Source: Hormiphora californensis
Taxonomy: Eukaryota; Ctenophora; Tentaculata; Cydippida; Pleurobrachiidae
NCBI GenBank assembly: GCA_020137815.1
Contig: CM035360.1
Location: forward strand, 2,508,077 to 2,572,076
DNA: 64,000 nt
Reading direction: 5' to 3'
The notes under the pieces are model-generated. The model was not told the DNA's origin, searched no databases, and was given only the letters and a program-made list of their open reading frames with translations. A program made the position numbers and the translations under genes. Positions within the stretch are counted from its first letter, which is position 1; each line of letters starts with the position of its first letter. Shown here piece after piece: positions 51,301-56,800 of the stretch.

Positions 51301-52647
51301 TGCTTTTGCAGAGGCCCAGGTGGATAAACTGATCAAGGGGAAACTCGCAGGTACTAATCACGTAGTAAATAATTAGCCAGTAATTAATATGTAATCAACG
51401 AGAAATTAACCGGTATAATTAGACAGTTAGTGCTCGCCATGATATAAAAATACGTCTTGTGTTTTGAATCATTCGCCTTCTCTGAGTCGCATTAAGAAAT
51501 AACCTAAAACCTACGTTTTCTTCCCCATACTAGGACTGATAGAAAAGGAGCTGAGCGCAGGATTTCCTATCAACCTTCCTCCAAGTTTGGAAATCGGAGA
51601 AGCGGAGATCACATATCACGATGGTTATGTGAAAATTGATCTTGGAGGGATTGCCTTTCGACCAAGCGAGCTTGATATTGAGTTTCAATTTGATCTCGAC
51701 TGAGGCAAATAAACATGAACCACGATTAAAACATAATATAATGATGATTGGAAACATCAGAAATATGATGCCCCCAAAAAACCTCAAAATAAAAAATGAG
51801 AACTCTAAATAAATGATGAATGTGATTCAAGATTTGTAAAAACATGATTTTAAAAGTTTCCAAAAAAACTCACTCGGTTTGGTGATATCACGGCCGTATT
51901 CTGGTTTAAAGAAGCCCGCCTTTTCCCACCACTCATACCAGGCGGCCTCAACGAAACCGGGACTATAGCTGGCCGGCATGTCACCTGGAAATGTATAGAG
52001 GTTAAACCCAAAGCAGAACTAGTTTGGGGGGCGGTGGGCAATTCTAGGTTTTCTCAAACCGGTAGTTGTGAATTCTTGTAAAATAAAGACATTCAAAATC
52101 ACCTGACACGTTCTTCTTCTCTCCAACAGGATGATCAAAAGTGTAGGTAGCAGCCACCTTGGCTGTTTTCACAGGTTTCTTTGGTTTGTCCCCTTTAGCT
52201 GCCTGAAAGAAAGTGTTTTTAGAAACATGTACTTTTCTTGACCATCCTGATCTAGATTTAGCTGCCTTGTGTTTTTGGGACCAAGAAATTTTCTTCCCCT
52301 AACCTATCTCTGCTCCAGTCACCGGGCCTTTTGTTGAGTTGCTCAACAACTGCCCCTGCCCTACAAACTAGATGGAGTTCCCCCCCCCCCCCCCAGTACA
52401 GTAACTAGTCCCCCTTGATCAGTCTCCCTGAGTTTCTCCCAATTATTGGCCCACCTGCTCCGCTTGTTTGGCCTTGAGAGCTTCCTGTTTCTTCTGAAAC
52501 TTTTCCATTTTTGCCTGACGGGCAGCTTCCTTCTTCAGCTGAGCGGGAGTTTTCGCTACTGTAGTGGGAAAATAGGTGGTTAGGAATGTGGTTACCATGG
52601 TTACATCGCTCATCGTTACCAAGGTTACCATACATACCGTCAGACAT
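26804..52647 (-). CDS. VARS: valyl-tRNA synthetase (cytosolic type), 26 exons, host of four nested genes
   Basis: Charges tRNA-Val with valine (class I). Exons 5' to 3' (minus): 52647-52638, 52558-52455, 52202-52103, 51984-51874, 46157-46055, 45932-45863, 45783-45657, 45073-44959, 44829-44726, 44533-44386, 44245-44041, 43781-43618, 43411-43319, 39244-39166, 38934-38820, 38700-38434, 37021-36958, 36822-36726, 36563-36443, 35177-35009, 31899-31742, 31168-31072, 28570-28423, 27552-27407, 27211-27127, 26987-26804. About 1060 aa. HIGH ([13 protein letters not shown], residues about 128-131) and KMSKS (about 662-666) are intact, as are the editing-domain segment [20 protein letters not shown] and [17 protein letters not shown]-terminal coiled-coil tail is present. 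There is no N-terminal GST-like domain as in vertebrate VARS1; the N-terminus is Lys-rich. Exon 16 contains three single-base frame breaks; all other exons are clean, with matching phases. Confidence 0.95.
28812..30529 (-). mobile_element. 5'-truncated LINE (non-LTR retrotransposon), interrupted by a MITE
   Basis: Minus-strand frame 30529-30090 and 29558-29165 encodes the C-terminal part of a LINE reverse transcriptase ORF ([35 protein letters not shown], then [20 protein letters not shown] and [12 protein letters not shown]). The 3' end is an (AAT/ATT)n tail at 28812-28839. The same 3' end and protein family occur at 54233-55322. The frame is broken only by the MITE at 29561-30089; removing it with one TA rejoins the frame. 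Lies in VARS intron 22. Confidence 0.85.
29561..30089. mobile_element. 529-bp TA-flanked MITE inserted in a LINE
   Basis: Ends CTGTAAAACTA and TAGTTTTACAG, flanked by TA (29559-29560, 30090-30091). The interior has repeated cgcgaaaatt motifs near both ends. The LINE coding frame on either side becomes continuous if the element and one TA are removed, which fixes both borders. Confidence 0.88.
31917..32340 (-). repeat. minisatellite of branch-point and acceptor-like units beside VARS exon 21
   Basis: About 24 copies of a 15-bp unit (ggggtgtgttagtgg class) and five interspersed copies of gtagctgggaagaaggggg. In transcript sense (minus) the short unit reads as C-rich sequence with CTAAC, a branch-point match, and the longer one as CCCCCTTCTTCCCAG, a 3' splice-site mimic close to the real acceptor CCCCCTTCTACGCAG at 31900-31914. 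The nearest CTAAC places its A 25 nt from exon 21. Confidence 0.85.
33335..34836 (+). CDS. secreted or cell-surface protein with two sushi-like modules, nested in VARS intron 20
   Basis: Proposed exons 33335-33401, 33506-33943, 34186-34353 and 34634-34825 or onwards, with GT-AG junctions and consistent phase. It begins with a hydrophobic signal peptide ([18 protein letters not shown]). The next about 146 residues form a domain I do not recognise (has [10 protein letters not shown] and [15 protein letters not shown]). Two four-cysteine modules follow, with the sushi/CCP pattern C-C-C-W-C ([34 protein letters not shown]). The 3' end is uncertain: without further splicing the frame stops at TAG 34834-34836, but gtaagt at 34826 could be a donor. 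If the donor at 33944 is not used, exon 2 instead ends at TAA 34021-34023, giving a protein without the sushi modules. Encoded opposite to its host gene. Confidence 0.7.
35482..35958. mobile_element. about 480-bp inverted-repeat element with a nested hairpin
   Basis: Arms of about 130 bp (35482-35615; 35820-35958), sharing for example cctaaaacttttcgtatatc and its complement, enclose a second smaller palindrome built on CGGTTCCTGATGAGA. A related small hairpin is at about 6533-6635. Lies in VARS intron 19. No coding frame. Probably a MITE. Confidence 0.75.
36828..36940 (-). repeat. three tandem copies adjoining the acceptor of VARS exon 18
   Basis: Units start at 36828, 36870 and 36906 (ggtgagattgttactttaac followed by an AG-rich part); the first begins 6 bp from exon 18 (upper edge 36822). 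On the transcript strand the copies repeat the C/T-rich and ACTAG-containing acceptor environment. Confidence 0.8.
37028..37123 (-). repeat. four 24-bp tandem copies adjoining the acceptor of VARS exon 17
   Basis: Unit aattggtaatttaattgatt followed by agat, four times, starting 6 bp beyond the exon edge (37021). In transcript sense each unit contains CTAAT, a branch-point match; the proximal one places its A 25 nt from the exon. Confidence 0.85.
38059..38099. mobile_element. 41-bp pogo/Tigger-like hairpin
   Basis: Begins CAGTCGGACCCCG, ends GGGGTCCGATTG, flanked by TA (38057-38058, 38100-38101). In VARS intron 16. Confidence 0.7.
38399..38433 (-). repeat. tandem 11-bp copies at the 5' splice site of VARS exon 16
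   Basis: In transcript sense the donor gtaggtgttaatta is followed by two further ggtgttaatta copies. Confidence 0.7.
39548..39622. mobile_element. CCAAT/E-box MITE, short copy
   Basis: Ends GGAACCGACCGA and TGGTCGGTTCC. The interior has an inverted CCAAT box (GATTGGCTGAT) and TCACGTGA. About 185 bp upstream of the PH-domain gene start at 39807. Confidence 0.75.
39807..43051 (+). CDS. PH-domain and coiled-coil protein, nested in VARS intron 13
   Basis: Exons 39807-39845, 40052-40171, 40348-40440, 41341-41474, 41590-41758, 42037-42108, 42392-42613, 42830-43051 (1071 nt, 356 aa, stop TGA). All junctions are GT-AG with matching phases; most introns are phase 0. Residues about 35-165 look like a pleckstrin-homology domain: [37 protein letters not shown] and the closing helix [17 protein letters not shown], which has the conserved Trp. 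A coiled coil follows (about 165-260, including [19 protein letters not shown]), then a Ser-rich, disordered tail with poly-Gly. Probable cytoplasmic adaptor binding phosphoinositides or small GTPases; the exact family was not recognised. Fully contained in an intron of the opposite-strand synthetase gene. Confidence 0.85.
40196..40280. repeat. GGCGCCGCC hairpin repeat, triplicated
   Basis: Tandem copies of a unit around TCTGGCGCCGCCAGACAC and GCTCAGATCGGGTCGGCGCC. The family is also seen at 43467, 53125 and 55701. In an intron of the PH-domain gene. Confidence 0.75.
40435..40550 (+). repeat. repeated 5' splice-site segment of PH gene exon 3
   Basis: TATCAG|GTTGGTATTGAGAG at the donor (40435-40454) recurs at about 40527 with one extra base (TATCAGGTTCGGTATTGAGA), within a region of related tattaggg units. 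Confidence 0.75.
40750..40854. mobile_element. CCAAT/E-box MITE, full copy (about 105 bp)
   Basis: Ends GGAACCGACCGA and TCGGTCGGTTCC. Contains GATTGGCTGATAA, TCACGTGA and a second inverted CCAAT (TGATTGGTTG). In an intron of the PH-domain gene. Same family as 39548 and 52893. Confidence 0.8.
40942..40995. repeat. (GA)n microsatellite
   Basis: Pure GA run in an intron of the PH-domain gene. Confidence 0.95.
42099..42170 (+). repeat. 36-bp tandem duplication spanning a 5' splice site (PH gene exon 6)
   Basis: Copy 1 (42099-42134) contains the last 10 nt of exon 6, the donor and 26 nt of intron; copy 2 (42135-42170) repeats it with two differences, giving a second CAG|GTCAGA donor. Confidence 0.88.
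43467..43534. repeat. GGCGCCGCC hairpin repeat
   Basis: CTGTCTGGCGCCGCCGACCC at the left and GGCGCCGCCATACAG at the right end. In VARS intron 12. Confidence 0.7.
43742..43890 (-). repeat. 74-bp tandem duplication spanning the 3' splice site of VARS exon 12
   Basis: The segment holding the first about 40 nt of exon 12, its acceptor and about 30 nt of intron is repeated immediately upstream in transcript sense (about 43816-43890). This creates a decoy acceptor, TTGCAG|GTGGTGCCC. The decoy exon fragment differs at a few bases. Confidence 0.88.
44294..44362. mobile_element. 69-bp pogo/Tigger-like hairpin
   Basis: Right end GGGGTCCGACTG, flanked by TA (44292-44293, 44363-44364); the left end has diverged (CACCCTGATTTACCGGG). 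In VARS intron 10. Confidence 0.65.
45099..45155. repeat. (GA)n microsatellite
   Basis: GA run in VARS intron 7. In transcript sense it is (CT)n, about 25 bp upstream of the exon 8 acceptor. Confidence 0.95.
45304..45368. repeat. (GA)n microsatellite
   Basis: Second GA run in VARS intron 7. Confidence 0.95.
45475..45547 (+). tRNA. tRNA-Arg (anticodon UCG)
   Basis: A 73-nt cloverleaf: acceptor stem GGCCTCG / CGGGGTC with discriminator G, D-arm with A-box TGGCCTAATGG, anticodon stem TCTGA / TCAGA with TCG at 45508-45510, and T-arm with B-box GGTTCGAGTCC. CCA is not encoded and a T4 run (45552-45555) follows closely, as expected for a Pol III gene. Lies in intron 7 of the valyl-tRNA synthetase gene on the opposite strand. 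Confidence 0.95.
46705..51703 (+). CDS. BPI/LBP/PLTP-like lipid-binding secreted protein, nested in VARS intron 4
   Basis: Thirteen exons: 46705-46866, 47026-47157, 48090-48234, 48415-48544, 48954-49084, 49324-49496, 49686-49899, 50059-50205, 50376-50493, 50763-50860, 50972-51060, 51251-51350, 51534-51703 (1809 nt, 602 aa, TGA). All junctions are GT-AG with matching phases. Signal peptide [18 protein letters not shown]. The N-terminal half resembles a BPI1 domain ([39 protein letters not shown]; amphipathic helix [20 protein letters not shown]). The C-terminal half looks like BPI2 and ends in [15 protein letters not shown]. Exon 7 inserts a Ser/Thr-rich linker with three ARE(R/Q) heptads, which makes the protein longer than usual (about 480 aa). 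Likely role: binding lipids such as lipopolysaccharide, in innate immunity or lipid transport. Opposite strand to its host intron. AATAAA at 51708-51713. Confidence 0.85.
47173..47228. mobile_element. 56-bp pogo/Tigger-like hairpin
   Basis: CAGTCGGACCCCGATTTACC at the left and its complement at the right, with TA after the right end. In intron 2 of the BPI-like gene; the best-preserved copy of the family here. Confidence 0.75.
47342..48089 (+). repeat. minisatellite of 3'/5' splice-site units derived from BPI exon 3
   Basis: Fifteen units of about 48-55 bp precede the real exon 3. Each holds the first bases of exon 3 (GTTGATGTTGGTATCC) followed by AAG|GTAAC or GAGGTAC and a C-rich spacer; all but the first are preceded by an acceptor such as CACTTCTCAG or CATTTTAG. 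Each unit therefore mimics a 19-nt micro-exon with both splice sites. The last copy, at 48090, is the genuine exon start, where CCGGGGTAACC replaces the donor-like CCAAGGTAACC. Confidence 0.92.
51052..51091 (+). repeat. 25-bp tandem duplication spanning a 5' splice site (BPI gene exon 11)
   Basis: ACCAAACGG|GTAAG occurs at 51052-51065 (the used donor) and again at 51077-51090, giving two equivalent donors 25 nt apart. Confidence 0.85.
51708..51713 (+). promoter_or_regulatory. polyadenylation signal of the BPI-like gene
   Basis: AATAAA five bases after the TGA stop codon at 51701-51703. Confidence 0.6.
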
Positions 52648-52892
52648 GATGAGAGTGGTAGTGTGGAAAGCCCGCCGGAATAACCGAATCACAACTAAAT
52701 CCTATACAGAAATCGGGGAAATATTTATTAGCATCGATTAGGTTAGCTAGAGTAACAGGGTTCAGTATATCAAAACAAAATGAATGATGCAAAAAAGTAA
52801 AAACTCGGTTTGCACATTATAACAAGTTCCTAAAAACACAACATTTTTTTCATTTTCTCTCTAGCCATCTACGTGTAAATGTAATTTAACCG

Positions 52893-52997
52893 GGAACCGA
52901 CCGAAACAAGTAAACAACCAATCAGAACTCGTTATTTAGATCACGTGACTGGTTATCAGCCAATCAGGGACCAGTATTTCCTGATCCGGTCAGTTCC
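52893..52997. mobile_element. CCAAT/E-box MITE, inverted copy upstream of VARS
   Basis: Same family as 40750-40854 in opposite orientation: GGAACCGACCGA at the left, AACCAATCAGAAC, ATCACGTGAC, CAGCCAATCAGGG and GGTCAGTTCC at the right. It supplies two CCAAT boxes and one E-box to the probable VARS promoter. Confidence 0.8.
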
Positions 52998-53124
52998 TGA
53001 ATTTAATATGGTGTAAACATCACCACTAAATAGGGTTTAAAAACGATGGTGCGTGAAAACGGATTATAAAGAAAGCAATAACATAACACAATATAAACAC
53101 CATGCAGGATAAATGGTGAGGAGG

Positions 53125-53183
53125 CTGTCTGGCGCCGGGGACCCCATCTGAGAATCAAATCAGGGTCTAGCGCCGCCAGACAG
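53125..53183. repeat. GGCGCCGCC hairpin repeat
   Basis: Left end CTGTCTGGCGCCG, right end GCGCCGCCAGACAG. Confidence 0.7.
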
Positions 53184-53267
53184 GGAGCAGGGGAACACAT
53201 GGAACAAAACAACCCACAGTAAATAAACCACACAGAACACAATCATCTTTAACATAGCACCTACTCA

Positions 53268-53345
53268 GAGATAACTCAGAGATAACTCAGAGATAACTCA
53301 GAGATAACTCAGAGATAACTCAGAGATAACTCAGAGATAACTCAG
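53268..53345. repeat. 11-bp tandem repeat
   Basis: About seven copies of gagataactca, downstream of the CTP synthase extended frame. Confidence 0.9.
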
Positions 53346-53415
53346 ATATAACAATCCTCCTAATTCCAAAACTCTACCTTTCAATCGGTCAAATAAGATG
53401 ACTTTAACAAACCTA

Positions 53416-53895
53416 CTGTTTCCTCTTTTTGCGGGGACGAGGTGTTGCCCTTGTTGCCTGGTTATCACTAATGATAACAACATCATCTTGGTTACCATCC
53501 TGGTTACCTTGGTTACCACTAGCAGCCATGTTACCCTGGCTACTGCTCGCAGTACCAAGCTGAGTAATGGCCACACCAGGCAACTTGCTAACGAAACCTG
53601 ATGTTCCCGTAGCAGAGTAAGCAACAGTAGATGTTCCCGTAGCAACTGTACCCGTAGCAACAGCAATATTACCCATAGCAACGTCAGATGTTCCCGTAGC
53701 AACGTTATGCGTTCCCTTAGCAACAGTACCCGTAGCAACCGGAACTGTACCCGTAGCAACTGTACCCGTAGCAACAGCTGTTCCTGTAGCAACAGTACCC
53801 GTAGCAACAGCAATCGTTCCCGTAGCAACTGTACCCGTAGCAACAGCAACTGTTCCCGTAGCAGCGTTCTTTGAAACAGGTCGGGGGCGGCCTAG
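53416..53895 (-). CDS. candidate readthrough extension of CTP synthase (160 codons)
   Basis: Starts directly after the CTP synthase TGA (53898-53896) in the same frame and runs to TAG at 53415-53413. The stop context is TGA CTA G, the strongest known readthrough motif in animals. The first about 90 residues are repeats of VATGT/VATG type (for example TVAVATGTVATGT). The unit copies differ largely at synonymous positions (ggt/gga, aca/act/acg), as expected if the protein is selected. The non-repeat end contains DDVVIISD, resembling a SUMO-interaction motif, and a terminal basic cluster TPRPRKKRKQ resembling a nuclear localisation signal. Alternatively an acceptor at the CTAG (53895-53892) would remove 42 nt including the stop and keep the same frame; its upstream tract is purine-rich, so it is weak. 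Not proven translated. Confidence 0.55.
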
Positions 53896-56800
53896 TCAAT
53901 CCGCCTTCTCGTTATCCTCCTCATCACTCGATACTGATGGGGGGATTTGGAGTCAAGTCTATCCGCGTTCTTTGGGTTCGGTATAGTTGCTTTTAAACCA
54001 ACAAAACATGCTACAAAAAACAGCTCCAACCCACTCAAAACACAGCCCTGTGTAAAACATGCTTACTTGAAACTCTCTAGTACTTGCAGGCTAAAGCAAT
54101 ACCTATCTTGGTGGATTTGTTATACTGTTCACTGGTGCTCCTCCACCTTTTCCTCTTTTCAATGGGAAACTTTAGGTAGGAATCTAGCTGACCTGATATC
54201 ATGGGAAGCACAGAGATTTAGCTAATTAGAATAATAATAATAATAATAATAATAACTATGTTTATATTCCGCCCATATCCGACAGGGACAGAGCAGCGGA
54301 ACTGCTACTGTCACTGAAGGATGATCTGAACGGTTAATATACTGGTAAGACCTCGCAAACTTATCCCTAATAGAACAAAAAATAATAAAGAAAAAATACA
54401 CCGGCTCACATTACTATCGGCTCACATAACTATCGAGGTGACTGAAAACATAACAGACTGAGTTAGAGTCCTGGAACTCTAAAAATTGATGTAAAAGTCC
54501 GTAGATTAGAAACACAGAAAAACACTCGTGCTATGAAAAACCCCAATATATGCTTCACACTTCTGCTCGCCACGAGCTATAATACAGAAAAACAATTAAA
54601 AACGGGTACCAGCCAGAGCACATACCTCAGCAAGAAGGAGAGTGTTAAGAGGACAGTCCAGTCTCACCAAAAGCCTCAGTGAAAAGACTAGTCTTGAGCT
54701 TAGACTTGAAAGATTCCACAGACTCAACAGCTCTCAGATCAAGGGGAAGCCCATTCCAGACTTCAGGCAGGTAAACCGACGGACGTCTTCTTCTCAACTT
54801 GGAAGTCGCATTGACACTTGATAGCTTAGGGTACTTCAGCTTGAGGCCATCAGGCCAAGCATTTCCTCTAGTAGCCCGGATCACATGAAGTCCATCATCA
54901 ACAGGGACCTGATCTTGCAGGTAGTCAGGGGCCAATCCATGTACAATCTTGTACGCCATGAGGCATGCTTTGAACGTAACTCGTTGTTCCACAGGAAGAA
55001 CATGCAACTCTTTCAAGTATGGCATGTAGGTGTCTTGGTGACCGTATAGGCCATAAACAAATCTGACACACGAGTTCAAGACTCTCTGAAGGCTGTTGAG
55101 AAGCTTCTTAGGTAAGCCATGGTAAAGGACATTACAATAATCCAATCTTGAAATGATGAGCTGCTTAACAAGGAGTATCTTGGTCGATTTATCCAGACAT
55201 CGGTTTACTTGCCATAGATTCTTCAAAAGCAAACCACATTGTTTCTTAACACTGTTGATTTGTCTCTCCATTGAGAGGTTGCTATCAAGGAACACTCCTA
55301 ATTAAGAATTATAATTACTAGGGCTAATTAGAATCATTTTACCTGTACTGATGCAGCCAGTATAGCGAGCTACCAAATACAAACCCTAGTTTATTGGTCA
55401 TATATCCTACCTGATGCAGCTAGGATGAGGCCCATATATGGTGGTGATGGTCGGAGGGGTCTGGTAGTATACTCCGGATGGAACTGAACCCCCACATAGT
55501 AGGGATGGCCATCTTTACCGGTCAGATCGAATGCCTTCATACGATGTCCGTCAACAGCAACAAAGCGCATCCCCGCATCTTCAAGTTGTTTAGTAAACTC
55601 TGGATTCACTTCGTATCTGGTAAGAAAGGTATGAAGGAGATGGTAATTGATATGGGGAGTAATATAATGCTTTCTATCTGGCAAGAAGTTAGAAAGATTT
55701 CTGGCGGCGCCAGATCCCAGTTTGATTCTCGACTTTGTGCTCAGATGGGGTCAGCAGCGCCAGATAGTAGATAAAAGGGGGAGCTGGAGGGACAGGCTTT
55801 GAAAAGGAACAACAACCCATGGCGGATGGCCACTCCATGGGAACAATAATACCTGTTTCTAAAGCTATTATACCTGTGCCTGTGCCTCTCGTATGCAAAC
55901 TCCTTATTCCCATATAGCTGCTTCAGCACGCTCTGACCCCCTTGGAAGTCAAAACGGCGAGATCCCAGTAACATTGTTCCACCCAGCTGACCCTGGTTGT
56001 GCTCTGGCATGTCAATAATCACAACGTTTTCTGAAACGGGGACGGGGTTAGGAGAGATGATGAAGAAGGGTTGCCTTGTTCGACCATCTCTCTCTCTCTC
56101 TCCGGAGAAGGGTTAGAACATAACATGGAGATTGGAGAAAGGAAAAGAAATGTAACTTTGTTTTCTGAATTGTACCTGACTCAATGTTTTCCATTTCACC
56201 ACTCTTAGCATCCTTGATCCCGCAGACGTGCCGAGCATACTCAATTACAGCAAGTTGGAATCCAAAACATACACCCAACATTGGAATCTGGCGGAGGGAG
56301 GTTGTTACTCAACAAGATTGAAGATTGATGATCAGGGAGGGAGGATTAGGGATCTTGGAGGTAGAATGACAAACAGAAAAAAAGAAAGGAACCACTTCTA
56401 TTACCTTCTTCTCTCGGCACCATTTTGCTGCAGCCATCTTTCCCTCCGTTCCCCGGTGACCGAACCCCCCGGGGATAATGACCCCGCTAGCGCTACACAA
56501 CTTGTGCCACGCGGAATGGTATCGGGTTGGATCAACGTGCATTATCTCTTCCTGGGAAAGTGTTCATTCAAACATCCCTCAAACATACATTATTTAGTTA
56601 GGGTAGCGACTGGCTATTTGAAACAGTTTTTCACTTTTTTCCCTTGCCTGCCCACAAATCAAGTCGAACCCAAATTCTTTTGACCTTGTGTTACCGAGAC
56701 AGTCCCTGGGTAGTTTTTTGGGTGGTTGGAGATGTCTCATTTTGTCTTCCGGGGTCAGGGTCACGTGATATCTATCCAAATTTGGTGTTTCAATTTACCC

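Larger units (their letters stand above)
52648..53412. other. VARS promoter / CTP synthase 3' flank
   Basis: No coding exon was recognised. Contains the CCAAT/E-box MITE at 52893-52997 (246-350 bp upstream of the VARS start codon), a GGCGCCGCC hairpin (53125-53183) and seven tandem copies of gagataactca (53268-53345). Confidence 0.5.

Noticed and set aside
53717-53899. Cys/Tyr/Gly-rich minus-strand ORF overlapping the CTP synthase end
   Set aside because: An off-frame reading of the VATGT repeats; the frame that continues from CTP synthase is the better candidate.
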